Of a DNA stretch of 64,000 nucleotides, positions 1-8,775 are shown in pieces. Source of the stretch: Nakamurella lactea DSM 19367 (GTDB lineage Bacteria; Actinomycetota; Actinomycetes; Mycobacteriales; Nakamurellaceae); NCBI RefSeq assembly GCF_000426645.1, contig NZ_AUFT01000016.1, positions 62,001 through 126,000 on the forward strand. Direction: 5' to 3'. The notes below the pieces were generated by a model. It searched no databases. It was not told the origin of the DNA and worked only from the letters and a program-made list of their open reading frames with translations. How positions within the stretch are numbered: position 1 is the stretch's first letter; the number at the start of each line of letters is the position of its first letter. A program made the position numbers and the translations under genes.

Positions 1-2
1 CG

Positions 3-2405
3 ATCGCGAAGGCCCGCCGGCTGGTGGCCCAGATGACGTTGGACGAGAAGATCGTGTTCTGCCACGGGGCGCCGGCGACCCAGGGTTTCACCGGCAGCAT
101 CCCGGCCAATACCCGGCTCAACATCCCTGCACTGCGGATGGCCGACGGACCCAGCGGTGTCGGCAACGGATCGGTAGGGGTCACCCAGTGGCCCGACTCG
201 AAATCGCTGGCCGCGACCTGGGATGTCGCCGCCGCCACCGCCTATGGCCGGGCGTACGGCGCCGAGCAGGCCGGGAAAGGGCACAACTTCGCGCTGGCCC
301 CGTGCATCAACATTCTGCGGTTGCCGTATTGGGGCCGGTCATTCGAGACCTACACCGAGGACCCATATCTCAATGGTGAGCTGGCGGCCAACACGATCAG
401 CGGCATCCAGTCCAACTACGTGATCGCGACCGTCAAGCACTTCGCGGCCAACAATCAGGAGACCCTGCGCAACTCGATCGACGTCGTCGTTTCGCAGCGG
501 GCGCTGCAGGAGTTGTACTTCCCCGGCTTCCGGGCCGCCGTGCAGCACGGCGGCGTCGGCGCGGTGATGACGTCCTACAACAAGGTCAACGGGACCTGGG
601 CCAGCGAGAACCGCGGCAACGTGCAGGAAACCTTGCGGGAGACGTGGGGTTTCGACGGCATCACCATGTCGGACTGGGGCGGAACGCACAGTACGGTGCA
701 GACCGCGAAGGCGGGTTCCGACATCGAGATGCCGCGCGACAGCTATCTCGGTGACGCGCTGAAGGCGGCCGTGCTGGACGGTTCCGTCAGCGAGGACACC
801 GTCGACTCGATGGTGGTACATGTGCTCACCGCCATGTTCAGGGTCGGCCTGTTCGACCATCCGCTTCCCGACCCGACAACCGTGGTGGACAAGGTGGTCA
901 GTTCACCGGAGCATCTCGAACTCGCCCGCAAGCTGTCGGTCGAAGGCAGCGTCCTGCTCAGGAACCGGGGCGGCGCGCTGCCGTTCCGTCGGCCGAGATC
1001 GATCGCGGTCATCGGTGACGCGGCAGATGCCGGAGCACAGACGCACGGCGGCGGATCCGGCAGTGTCAACGCCAACGGCACCGTCGTCACCCCCTTGGCG
1101 GGCATCACCGCCAGGGCCGGCCGGATTCCGGTCAGCTACAGCCAGGGCACCCTCGGTATCCAGGCGCTGCCGATCGTCCCGGCCTCGGCGTTCGGCAGCG
1201 GCCTGACCGCGACGTACTACGCCTCAACGGATCTCAGTGGAACTCCGCTGGCAACCGAGACCGTGCCGAACCTGGACATCCGGAGCACCCCGGCTCCGGT
1301 GGCCGCGGAGACGGATGGGTGGTCGGCGAGTTACGTGGGTACGTTCACCGCCGAAACCGCCGGCGGGTACCGCTTCTCGCTGCAGGCCGGCGGCGTCACC
1401 ACCCTCACCATCGACGGGCAGCTGTTGCTCACCTTCCGCACCGGCGCCGAGTCGGTGCAGAATGCGCTGGTGACCCTCACCGCCGGGGCACACGACTTCG
1501 CCATCAGCTACGTCTCGGCGACGCCGGTCCCCGGCGGTCGGGTGCCGCGCACCTCGTTGCACCTGGGATATCAGGTCGGCTATGACGAACTGCACGCGGC
1601 AGCGGCCGCGGCCGCTGCCGCGGCAGACGTGGCTGTGGTGGTCGTCGCGGACATCACCAGTGAGGGGATGGACCGTTCGACGTTGAGTCTGCCGGCCGAT
1701 CAGGACGCACTGATCAGCGCCGTCGCAGCGGCGAATCCGCGGACGGTGGTGGTGCTGAACACCTCCGGCGCGGTGCTGATGCCGTGGCTGACGGACGTCG
1801 ACGGCGTGATCGCCAACTGGTATGCCGGGCAGGAACAGGGGAATGCGATCGCCGAGATGTTGTTCGGTGACAAGGAACCCGGCGGTCGGCTGCCGGAGAC
1901 CTTCCCGGCGTCCGACGACCAAGGGCCGGCGAAGACCACCGTCGAGTTCCCCGGCGATGGGGTGCAGGTCTATTACGACGAGGATCTGGCGATCGGTTAC
2001 CGCTGGCACACCAGCTCCGGTGAGAAACCGCTGTTCCCCTTCGGGTTCGGGCTCTCGTACACCACGTTCCTGACGACCAGGCTGCGCCTGTCGACGACGA
2101 AGTCCGGTCTGCGGGCATCGGTCGAGGTCCGCAACACCGGTCGCCGAACGGGATCCGAGGTGGTTCAGCTGTATGTCACCATGCCCGAGGCGGCCGGCGA
2201 ACCCTCGCACCAGCTGAAGGCGTTCTCGAAGGTCACGTTGCATGCCGGGAAGAGCACCACGGTGCACCTTGACGTTCCCCGGGAATCGCTGGCCGTTTGG
2301 CAGAACTCCGGCAACGGCTGGGTGGTGCTGCCCGGGGTCTACGGCGTCGAGGTCGGGAACTCGTCGACGAATCTGCCGCTCCGGAGCCAGATCCGGGTCA
2401 GGTAG
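3..2405 (+). CDS. GH3 family beta-glucosidase with PA14 insert (5' end outside window)
   Basis: Glycoside hydrolase family 3 enzyme that releases terminal beta-linked sugars; the start lies upstream of the window because the frame is open from base 3 through LVAQMTLDEK, the usual family N-terminus. Counting from the in-frame GTG at 24: KHFAANNQE substrate-pocket motif, nucleophile Asp217 in MSDWGG, a PA14 carbohydrate-binding domain at about 389-515 inserted into the second alpha/beta domain, the likely acid/base Glu547 in SEGMDR just after it, and a C-terminal fibronectin-III-like domain from about 690. This order is that of PA14-containing GH3 beta-glucosidases. Followed by a terminator and a convergent ABC operon. 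Substrate (cellobiose, other beta-glucosides or xylosides) cannot be fixed from sequence. Confidence 0.93.
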   Translation: MAKARRLVAQMTLDEKIVFCHGAPATQGFTGSIPANTRLNIPALRMADGPSGVGNGSVGVTQWPDSKSLAATWDVAAATAYGRAYGAEQAGKGHNFALAPCINILRLPYWGRSFETYTEDPYLNGELAANTISGIQSNYVIATVKHFAANNQETLRNSIDVVVSQRALQELYFPGFRAAVQHGGVGAVMTSYNKVNGTWASENRGNVQETLRETWGFDGITMSDWGGTHSTVQTAKAGSDIEMPRDSYLGDALKAAVLDGSVSEDTVDSMVVHVLTAMFRVGLFDHPLPDPTTVVDKVVSSPEHLELARKLSVEGSVLLRNRGGALPFRRPRSIAVIGDAADAGAQTHGGGSGSVNANGTVVTPLAGITARAGRIPVSYSQGTLGIQALPIVPASAFGSGLTATYYASTDLSGTPLATETVPNLDIRSTPAPVAAETDGWSASYVGTFTAETAGGYRFSLQAGGVTTLTIDGQLLLTFRTGAESVQNALVTLTAGAHDFAISYVSATPVPGGRVPRTSLHLGYQVGYDELHAAAAAAAAAADVAVVVVADITSEGMDRSTLSLPADQDALISAVAAANPRTVVVLNTSGAVLMPWLTDVDGVIANWYAGQEQGNAIAEMLFGDKEPGGRLPETFPASDDQGPAKTTVEFPGDGVQVYYDEDLAIGYRWHTSSGEKPLFPFGFGLSYTTFLTTRLRLSTTKSGLRASVEVRNTGRRTGSEVVQLYVTMPEAAGEPSHQLKAFSKVTLHAGKSTTVHLDVPRESLAVWQNSGNGWVVLPGVYGVEVGNSSTNLPLRSQIRVR

Positions 2406-2416
2406 CCGGACAGATG

Positions 2417-2447
2417 CGGGGCGCCGGACGACCCTTCCGGTGCCCCG
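2417..2447. terminator. Bidirectional hairpin terminator
   Basis: CGGGGCGCCGG (2417-2427) pairs with CCGGTGCCCCG (2437-2447) with one G-T wobble and a 9-nt loop. It sits just after the GH3 stop and before the convergent ABC permease stop, so it can serve both. No U-tract, as is common in high-GC actinobacteria. Confidence 0.7.
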
Positions 2448-2508
2448 TATCCCCGGGCCCGTCATCCCATGCCGGCGAGATCGGCGGACGGAAGCACTGG
2501 CCGAGACT

Positions 2509-3321
2509 TCAGGCGTCCCGGACGGTGAACACCGACCAGCCGATCAGCAGTGCCGCCGCCGCCCAGGCGGCCAGCACGCCGAGGCCGGACCATGGGCCGA
2601 TCGGCATCTGGTCGAGCCCGACGGTGTCCTGGATCGCCAGGCCCGCATTCATCGGCGCAATCTGCTGAAGGTGCCGGTGCCAGTCGGGATTGGTGACCAG
2701 ACCGACCATGATCGGGAACAGGTAGAGCAGACCGAGCACGATGCCGATAGCGGTTGCCGCATCCCGGACCGCGGTCGCGACGCCCAGGCTGAGCAGCGCC
2801 ACCAGGGCGAGGTAGAGCACCGAGCCGAGTACTGCCCGCAGGGTCGGGCCATCTCCGAGACCTAGCAGCTGGGTGCCGTGCTCGGCGGTGAAGCCGTTGC
2901 CGGGCAACAGGAGGCGGCCGGTCAGCCAGGATCCGAGCGCCGCCGGTATCCCGGCGGCGAGCACCACAGCCGTCAGTAGCGCGGCCTTGGCTGCCAGCAC
3001 GGTGGTCCGGCCCGTGGTGGCGGTCAGGGTGCTGCGAATCATCCCGGAGCCGTACTCGCCGCCGACCATCAGCACCGCGAAGATCGCGATCGTCGCCTGC
3101 CCGAGGGCGAAGCCGGCGAGACCGGACCGGGCCGGATCCTGCTGGCAACCGGCCGACCCGCAGCTGACGGCGCCGGCGATGCCCGCGCTCAGCCCGACGG
3201 TCAGCAGCACGGTCAGGATCAGCAACGTCGCCGGCCCGGGGACCGTGCGCAGCTTCGTCCATTCGGAGTGCAGCGCCCGAAGTAGTTCCGGGCCCGGCCG
3301 GCTGCCGGTCGCGGCCGTCAT
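2509..3321 (-). CDS. ABC-2 type transporter permease
   Basis: Membrane subunit of an ABC exporter, 270 aa. It starts with a cytoplasmic SEWTKLRTV motif typical of actinobacterial ABC-2 permeases, followed by about six hydrophobic segments; GGEYGSGMIRSTL between segments is the family's coupling region. The start chosen is the ATG at 3321 because it overlaps the stop of the upstream permease (ATGA); a longer frame running to 3522 would bury itself in that gene. Third gene of the operon ATPase, permease with extracellular domain, permease. Likely partner of the 3318-4880 permease in a heterodimeric exporter. Substrate unknown. Confidence 0.9.
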   Translation of the reverse strand: MTAATGSRPGPELLRALHSEWTKLRTVPGPATLLILTVLLTVGLSAGIAGAVSCGSAGCQQDPARSGLAGFALGQATIAIFAVLMVGGEYGSGMIRSTLTATTGRTTVLAAKAALLTAVVLAAGIPAALGSWLTGRLLLPGNGFTAEHGTQLLGLGDGPTLRAVLGSVLYLALVALLSLGVATAVRDAATAIGIVLGLLYLFPIMVGLVTNPDWHRHLQQIAPMNAGLAIQDTVGLDQMPIGPWSGLGVLAAWAAAALLIGWSVFTVRDA

Positions 3322-4880
3322 GCCGCGGCGTCGCGTCGTCGCAGCGAGACGGCGGCGAGCGCCAGCGCCAGCGCCGTCCACCCGCAGAGCACCGCGAAAC
3401 CGCCCAAGGGGGACAGCGGGAAGTAGCCGCTGGACGGCAGGTAGGTGGCGTCCACCTGCTGGTAGACCGGGGTGGACTGCTGGATGGCGAACCCGGCCGC
3501 CGGCGTCACCCGCAGCAGCCACTGCGCCGCGCCGCTGGGCAGCACCGAGGCAACCGCCAGGACGTACGGCAGTACGACCAGCACGACCGTGATGGTGACC
3601 GCACCGACGGCCCGCCGCAGCAGGGTGCCGACGGCCAGTGCGAACACGGAGGAGACCGCCAGCAGCGCAGCGGTTCCGGCGATCACCCGTAGGTCCGTCT
3701 GCCAGGAGACCGGCATCACGTTCACGCCGTTGGCGCGGCGGATCGCTCCGACGATCCAGAAGGTCAGCGCCGAAGTGATCACCCCGACGACGAAGGTGAC
3801 GACGCCGATCACCAGGGCCTTGGCGGCCAACAGCTGTCCGCGTTGTGGTCGGGCGGCGAGGGTGGTGCGGATCAGACCCCTGCGGTACTCGGAGGTGATG
3901 AACACCGAACCGAGCACCATCACCACGATCAGCCCGGCGAACACCCCGGCAAGGCTGCGCTCGACGGTGTTGCCCTCCGGGCCGGCGACAGCGGGGGCGA
4001 TGTCGCCGGAGCCGGTGATCGTGAACGTCCCGTTCGCCTCGGTGAAGCCGGCGTTCGGGGTCGGGCCCGGGCCACCGTCGTCACCACCCACTTGGGTGTC
4101 CGCCCAGTCACCGGCCCCACCGTTGACGGCCACGTTGTCGAAGGCAGCGATCGCCTGGCTGGCCTCGGAGTTGGTCTCCGTTCCGCCGAACCGCTGCACC
4201 GTGACTGTGTGATCGGGCGAGGTGACGAACATGCCGATCTGCACGGTGCCAGGGAACGGGATGGTCGCCGTCCCGACCGCGTTCCAGCTGACGCCGTCCG
4301 CCGAGTCGTAACCGGCGATGGTGTCGCCGCTGCGGGTCAACCGCAGCCAGCGCGGTGCCGTCGAGGGCGCCGCCGCGTCGCCCGTGGTGCCGGCCGCGTC
4401 GGCGGTGAAGTCGTACTGCCAGCGCACCCCGTGCCCGCCGGTCAGCATGACCGCGGCGTACCGCGAACCCTCGGTGAGATCGGCCTTGACGATCAGTCCG
4501 GCCTTTGCCCACGGCTCCGGAGCCGCACCGTCACCGGTCAACGACGAGACCCGCGCGGTGACGGTGCCGTCGCCGGGGAGATCCTGGTGGACGAAAGTGA
4601 ACCGATCGGTCACCGACTGGCCGTTCGGGCCGACGGGTGGGATGTGAACAGCGCAGGGCTGTCCGTCCGGTCCGGCGCACTCCCGCTTGCTGCCGGTCGC
4701 GGAGAGCGCGCCCACTGCGAAGGTAACCAGACCGGCGACCAGCAGGGCGACCAACCAGCCGCGGACGGTCCGGAACTTGGTCCACTCCGACTTCAGCAGC
4801 GCGCCGAAGCCGGCCCGGCCGGCCGGAGCTGCCGAGCGGAATGGCGCGTCCAGCATGGCCTCGTCCGATGGCCGGGTCAT
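3318..4880 (-). CDS. ABC-2 type permease with large extracytoplasmic beta-sandwich (DUF1349-like) domain
   Basis: 520-aa ABC exporter permease. SEWTKFRTVRGW precedes the first membrane helix (about 40-60); the next ~260 residues are hydrophilic and extracytoplasmic, reading like a concanavalin/DUF1349-type beta-sandwich (WAKAGLIV, YAAVMLTGG, WLRLTRSGD, YDSADGVSW, IGMFVTS). Five further helices follow (from about 305). Its ATG overlaps the ATPase stop by 4 nt and its own stop overlaps the next permease start, so the three are translationally coupled. The domain fold is inferred from short motifs; a ligand- or carbohydrate-sensing role for it is inference, supported by the neighbouring two-component system. 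Confidence 0.85.
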   Translation of the reverse strand: MTRPSDEAMLDAPFRSAAPAGRAGFGALLKSEWTKFRTVRGWLVALLVAGLVTFAVGALSATGSKRECAGPDGQPCAVHIPPVGPNGQSVTDRFTFVHQDLPGDGTVTARVSSLTGDGAAPEPWAKAGLIVKADLTEGSRYAAVMLTGGHGVRWQYDFTADAAGTTGDAAAPSTAPRWLRLTRSGDTIAGYDSADGVSWNAVGTATIPFPGTVQIGMFVTSPDHTVTVQRFGGTETNSEASQAIAAFDNVAVNGGAGDWADTQVGGDDGGPGPTPNAGFTEANGTFTITGSGDIAPAVAGPEGNTVERSLAGVFAGLIVVMVLGSVFITSEYRRGLIRTTLAARPQRGQLLAAKALVIGVVTFVVGVITSALTFWIVGAIRRANGVNVMPVSWQTDLRVIAGTAALLAVSSVFALAVGTLLRRAVGAVTITVVLVVLPYVLAVASVLPSGAAQWLLRVTPAAGFAIQQSTPVYQQVDATYLPSSGYFPLSPLGGFAVLCGWTALALALAAVSLRRRDAAA

Positions 4881-5809
4881 GACGCCGATTCCTGGGTCGC
4901 GGCCGCGACGAATTCGACGGAATCCCTGGTGAGTTCCATGTACGCCTCTTCCAGACTGGCGCGGTGCGCGCTCACCTCGGCGAACGGCACGGAGTTGCGG
5001 GTCAGCACGGCCACGATGGCCTCGGCGGCCAGCCCGGAGACGGTCAACGTCCCGGCGTCGGAGCTGCTGACCGTCGCGCCGGCCCCGGCGAGCACGGCTG
5101 TCGCCTCCGACCTGGCAGCGGTGCGCACGGTGACCCGGCCGCCGGAGGCCTCGCCGATCAGCTCAGCGACACTGGTGTCCGCGACCAGCCGCCCCCGGCC
5201 GATCACCACCAGATGCGTTGCGGTGTCCTGTAATTCGCTCATCAGATGGCTGGACACGAGTACCCCGCGACCCTGTCCGGCCAGCGACCGCAGCAGTCCG
5301 CGCATCCAGACGATGCCCTCCGGGTCGAGCCCGTTGAACGGTTCGTCCAGCATCAGCACCGGCGGATCGCCGAGCATGGCCGCGGCCAGGCCGAGTCGCT
5401 GTCGCATGCCCAGCGAGTAGCCGCCGGCCCGGCGCCTGGCCGCGGTCTGCAGGCCCGCCTGCTCGATCACCTCGTCGACCCGCCGGACGCCAAGGCCCTG
5501 CGAATGCGCCAGCCACAGCAGATGGTTGCGACCGGTGCGACTCGGCTGCAGCGCGGCTGCGTCCAGCAACGAGCCGAGGTGGGTCAGCGGTCGGTGCAGG
5601 CTCCGGTACGGTCGCCCGGTCACCAACGCGGTGCCCTCGTCGACCGCGTCCAGCCCGAGGATCACCCGCATGGTGGTCGATTTGCCGGCACCGTTCGGCC
5701 CGACGAAGCCGGTGATCTGGCCGGGCCGGACAGCGAACGTCAGCCCGTCCAGTGCCTGGGTCGAGCCGAATCGTTTGCGCAGCCCGATGACTTCGATACT
5801 GGGTTCCAT
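4877..5809 (-). CDS. ABC transporter ATP-binding protein
   Basis: 310-aa cytoplasmic ATPase of the DrrA/CcmA-like exporter class. Walker A GPNGAGKST near residue 38, signature YSLGMRQRLGLAAAM, Walker B PVLMLDEPFNGLDPEG, switch His in SSHLMSELQ, then a C-terminal extension usual for exporter ATPases. The start is the ATG at 5809 (MEPSIEVIGLRKRF), the canonical family N-terminus; the frame stays open further upstream only because the DNA is GC-rich. First gene of the three-gene operon, divergent from the sensor kinase gene, with a 154-bp shared promoter region. Confidence 0.95.
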   Translation of the reverse strand: MEPSIEVIGLRKRFGSTQALDGLTFAVRPGQITGFVGPNGAGKSTTMRVILGLDAVDEGTALVTGRPYRSLHRPLTHLGSLLDAAALQPSRTGRNHLLWLAHSQGLGVRRVDEVIEQAGLQTAARRRAGGYSLGMRQRLGLAAAMLGDPPVLMLDEPFNGLDPEGIVWMRGLLRSLAGQGRGVLVSSHLMSELQDTATHLVVIGRGRLVADTSVAELIGEASGGRVTVRTAARSEATAVLAGAGATVSSSDAGTLTVSGLAAEAIVAVLTRNSVPFAEVSAHRASLEEAYMELTRDSVEFVAAATQESAS

Positions 5810-5920
5810 TCCGACAACGCTAGGCAGCCGGGCCGGCCCGGTCGTCACCCCTGGGAGCCATCTTTCGGTCACTGCCGCGAGCGACCAGGGTGCCCGGGCG
5901 GCTCGGGCGCGGGCGGGGTT

Positions 5921-5938
5921 GTCCCTGACGCGAGGGAC
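5921..5938. promoter_or_regulatory. Inverted repeat, candidate response-regulator operator
   Basis: GTCCCT-GACGCG-AGGGAC is a perfect 18-bp inverted repeat in the divergent region between the ABC ATPase and the histidine kinase. Size and position suit a NarL-type dimer (autoregulation and control of the ABC operon). Binding is inferred. Confidence 0.4.
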
Positions 5939-5963
5939 GCGGATCGGCGCCGGAACCGACAGA

Positions 5964-7178
5964 ATGACCATCATGGACGCTGCGCCCGGAGGCTCACTGC
6001 GGTGGGAATCGCTGTCGCACCGTGCGCCCACGATCCCGCACGCCGTTCCGATCGGTGCGGTGTTGCTGGCAATGGCCGCGGTGATCGAGGCGACCGCGCG
6101 CACCGTCGGCCCCGGGGTGCGACCGTTGTTCGTGCTGCTGGTCGCGCTGCTCGCGCTGTGCAGCACCCTGCCGTTGGCCATGCTGGCGGCGACCGGGTCG
6201 GCGGTGCTGATCGTCGGGTCGGCAGTGGTCTCGATGGTGCCGTTCGGCACCCTCACGGTGGCCAGCGTCGTCGCGCTGCTGTGCGCGATGTATCGATTGG
6301 GGCGCCGCGGATCCCGGCTGCCGGCCGGGGCACTGATCGTGCTGCTGCTGGTACCGGCGGTGCTGGCGATCGGGGTCGGTCTGGCGAACCGGGAGACCGA
6401 CGTGATCGCCGTCCTGGTGGCGGCGCTGGCGCCGTCGGCCTGTTGGGTCGGCACGCTCCACCGGTCGGGCCGGCAGACCCGGCAGTACTCGGCAGATCGG
6501 GATGCGGTGCTCGACACCCTGCTGGAACACGGCGTGCGCGGCGAGCGGGCCAGGATCGCGCGCGAGCTGCACGACGTTGTGGCCCACCACATCTCGATGA
6601 TCGCCGTGCAGGCCGAGACCGCCAGGCTGACGGTGCCGCAGTTACCGGCTGCCGGCGCGCAGCGGCTCTCCGCCATCGGGGATACCGCGCGGTCCGCGCT
6701 CACCGAGATGCGCCGGCTGCTCGGCGTGCTGCGCGAGGATGTCGGGACCGATGCTCCGCTGCGGCAGCCGCAGCCGGGCCTGCGGCAGCTCAACGAGTTG
6801 CTCGACGAAACCAGGGCGGCCTCCGGCTCGGGCGCCAGGCTGATCGTCGACGGCCGGCCGGACCCGCTGGACCCGGTGGTCGAGCTGGCCGCATTCCGGA
6901 TCGTCCAGGAGGCACTGACCAACGCCCGGCGGCACGCCCCCGGTGCTGCCGTCGACGTCGAACTGCACTACCGGGATGACGAACTGCGGCTGCGGATCCG
7001 GGACAACGGGCCGGGCCCGGGCGCGGCCGTGGGCGGCGCACCGCAGCAGGTCGGACTCGGTCTGGCCGGTATGCGCGAACGGGCGGCTGCGGTTGGTGGC
7101 CGGTTGCGCACCGGTCCGGCAACCGGTGGTGGCTTCCTGATCGAGGCCAGGTTGCCGGCCAGGGCGGAGCGGCTGTGA
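5964..7178 (+). CDS. Two-component sensor histidine kinase (HisKA_3/NarL partner type)
   Basis: 404-aa membrane kinase. The N-terminal ~150 residues hold several hydrophobic segments without an obvious sensor domain. The HisKA_3 dimerisation helix carries phospho-acceptor His203 in ARELHDVVAHHIS; the HATPase domain shows the N box VQEALTNARRHA and G box GLGLAGMRERA. This is the DesK/LiaS-like architecture paired with LuxR-type regulators. The ATG at 5964 is chosen because upstream codons lie in the divergent promoter; ATG 5973 is an alternative, and neither has a strong Shine-Dalgarno. The stop overlaps the regulator start (GTGA). The signal is unknown; the adjacent exporter is the probable target. 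Confidence 0.93.
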   Translation: MTIMDAAPGGSLRWESLSHRAPTIPHAVPIGAVLLAMAAVIEATARTVGPGVRPLFVLLVALLALCSTLPLAMLAATGSAVLIVGSAVVSMVPFGTLTVASVVALLCAMYRLGRRGSRLPAGALIVLLLVPAVLAIGVGLANRETDVIAVLVAALAPSACWVGTLHRSGRQTRQYSADRDAVLDTLLEHGVRGERARIARELHDVVAHHISMIAVQAETARLTVPQLPAAGAQRLSAIGDTARSALTEMRRLLGVLREDVGTDAPLRQPQPGLRQLNELLDETRAASGSGARLIVDGRPDPLDPVVELAAFRIVQEALTNARRHAPGAAVDVELHYRDDELRLRIRDNGPGPGAAVGGAPQQVGLGLAGMRERAAAVGGRLRTGPATGGGFLIEARLPARAERL

Positions 7179-7873
7179 CCGCCGTTGCCCCGGTGCGGAT
7201 CCTGGTGGCCGACGATCACCAGGTGGTTCGGGACGGGTTTGCCGGAATGCTCGACACCCAACCGGATTTCACCGTCGTCGGCGCCGCCGCCGACGGGGCG
7301 GACGCGGTGCGAAGGTCGGCGATCGTCCATCCCGACGTGGTGCTGATGGACGTCCGGATGCCGGGGGTCGATGGCATCCAGGCGACGCGTCAGCTCACCG
7401 CGGCGGACGGCGGACCGCGGGTGCTGATCCTGACCACCTTCGACCTGGACGAGTACGTGTACGACGCCCTGCAGGCGGGCGCGAGTGGCTTTCTGCTGAA
7501 AGATGTGACCGCCGAACGGCTTTTCGAGGCGGTCAGGGTGATCGCGGCCGGTGGAGCACTGCTTGCCCCGGACGTCACCCGGCGGCTGATCGCCGAATTC
7601 GCGCGGTCCCGGCCGTTGCCCGGCCCGGACCGGCGGATCTCACCCGACCAGGGGGTGGCCGCGCTGACACCGCGGGAGACCGAGGTGCTGCTGCTGGTCG
7701 CCGAAGGTCTGTCCAACCCGGAGATCGCCGGCCGACTGGTGGTGACCGAGGAAACCGTCAAGACCCACGTCAGCCGGATGCTGGGCAAGCTGGGACTGCG
7801 CGACCGCACCCAGGCCGTCATCCGCGCGTACGAGTCCGGGTTGGTGATCGCCGGTCGCCGCGACCAGCGGTGA
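7175..7873 (+). CDS. Response regulator, NarL/LuxR family
   Basis: 232-aa DNA-binding regulator. The receiver domain has the acidic pocket (VADDH), phospho-Asp59 in LMDVRMPG, the conserved Thr in LTTFD and Lys in LLKDV. A LuxR-type HTH follows from about residue 160 (LTPRETEVLLLVAEGLSNPEIA, then TVKTHVSRMLGKLGLRDR). The GTG start overlaps the kinase stop by 4 nt, so kinase and regulator are co-translated. Likely controls the divergent exporter operon and its own promoter. Confidence 0.96.
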   Translation: MTAVAPVRILVADDHQVVRDGFAGMLDTQPDFTVVGAAADGADAVRRSAIVHPDVVLMDVRMPGVDGIQATRQLTAADGGPRVLILTTFDLDEYVYDALQAGASGFLLKDVTAERLFEAVRVIAAGGALLAPDVTRRLIAEFARSRPLPGPDRRISPDQGVAALTPRETEVLLLVAEGLSNPEIAGRLVVTEETVKTHVSRMLGKLGLRDRTQAVIRAYESGLVIAGRRDQR

Positions 7874-7907
7874 TACGAATCGGACAACGCGGCACGGAGT
7901 CAGCGCC

Positions 7908-8768
7908 TCAGCTCTCGGTAGGGGCGTGAGCCCCAGCGGCCTCGTCGCCGGGGTCGAGAAAGGTCGGTCGGATGGACGGTGGGATCGGGCCCTTGATCCG
8001 CCGGCCCTGCTGCGTCTCTTCCCAGGCGTGCGTCAGCACCCCGACGGCTCGCGCCAGGACGAACAGTCCTCGAGCCAGCGGCGCCGGGAACCCCAGTTCG
8101 GCGTAGATCACCGCGGTGGCAGCGTCGACGTTCATCGGAATGGGCGTACTTCGGCCCCGATTGAGCACGATCTCCACCGCTCGGGCCGCGCGCAGGTACT
8201 GCCCGCCGACCACTTCGTTGTCGACAGCGACATCGACCAGACCGAGCAAAGGGTCGCGCCGCGGGTCGACCGGATGGAATCGGTGCCCGAAGCCGGGCAG
8301 GTACCGCGAACGTTGCTGCCACCGCGCGACGACCTCCGCGGCGACACCCAACACCTGCTCGTCGGTGGCGTCACCGGCGGGGACCTCGGCGCAGATTTCG
8401 GTCAGCAGTTCCACACATTGCTGACCTGCGCCACCATGCACATCGCCGAGCAGATTGATGCCGTTTGCCACGGCGCTGTTGAGGCCGACCCCGCAGGTGG
8501 CCGTCATCCGGGCGACCGCGATGGACGGTGCGTGGGGGCCGTGGTCGACGGAGGCCACCAGGGCGGCCTCCATCAGCGCTGTCTGCTCGGGACTGGGCAG
8601 ATCGCCGCGCAACATCAGCCAGATCACCGAACCGAAGCCGGCCGACCCGATGAGTTCCTGCACCGGATGGCCCCGCAGCTCTATGACGCCGGGTTCGATG
8701 CGGGAGATCGAGGTGGCCCACCAATCGGCCACCTCGTCGCGGGTTGTCGTGGATCGTTCGTCAGCCAT
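7908..8768 (-). CDS. Citrate synthase-fold CoA lyase (citryl-CoA lyase-like)
   Basis: 286-aa protein of the citrate synthase superfamily, shorter than true citrate synthase (~370-430 aa) and resembling citryl-CoA lyases. Active-site landmarks are retained: a His in VHGGAGQQ, a second His in PGFGHRFHPVDPR and an Asp in NVDAATAVIYAELGFP. Known relatives cleave a 3-hydroxy-3-carboxyacyl-CoA to acetyl-CoA plus a 2-oxoacid, or run the reverse. It lies 7 bp behind a CaiB-type CoA-transferase, which could make its CoA-ester substrate. The ATG at 8768 is preferred (GAAAG upstream, family-like MADERSTTT); an ATG at 8810 would overlap the transferase. The actual substrate is unknown. Confidence 0.82.
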   Translation of the reverse strand: MADERSTTTRDEVADWWATSISRIEPGVIELRGHPVQELIGSAGFGSVIWLMLRGDLPSPEQTALMEAALVASVDHGPHAPSIAVARMTATCGVGLNSAVANGINLLGDVHGGAGQQCVELLTEICAEVPAGDATDEQVLGVAAEVVARWQQRSRYLPGFGHRFHPVDPRRDPLLGLVDVAVDNEVVGGQYLRAARAVEIVLNRGRSTPIPMNVDAATAVIYAELGFPAPLARGLFVLARAVGVLTHAWEETQQGRRIKGPIPPSIRPTFLDPGDEAAGAHAPTES

Positions 8769-8775
8769 CGCGTAC

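Noticed and set aside
1224-2465. 413-codon minus-strand frame
   Set aside because: Antisense to the GH3 gene, no motif, arises from high GC at third positions.
3843-6979. Long plus-strand frames (3843-5420 and 5246-6979)
   Set aside because: They lie antisense to the ABC permease/ATPase genes or out of frame with the kinase and contain only low-complexity Arg/Gly/Pro-rich sequence.
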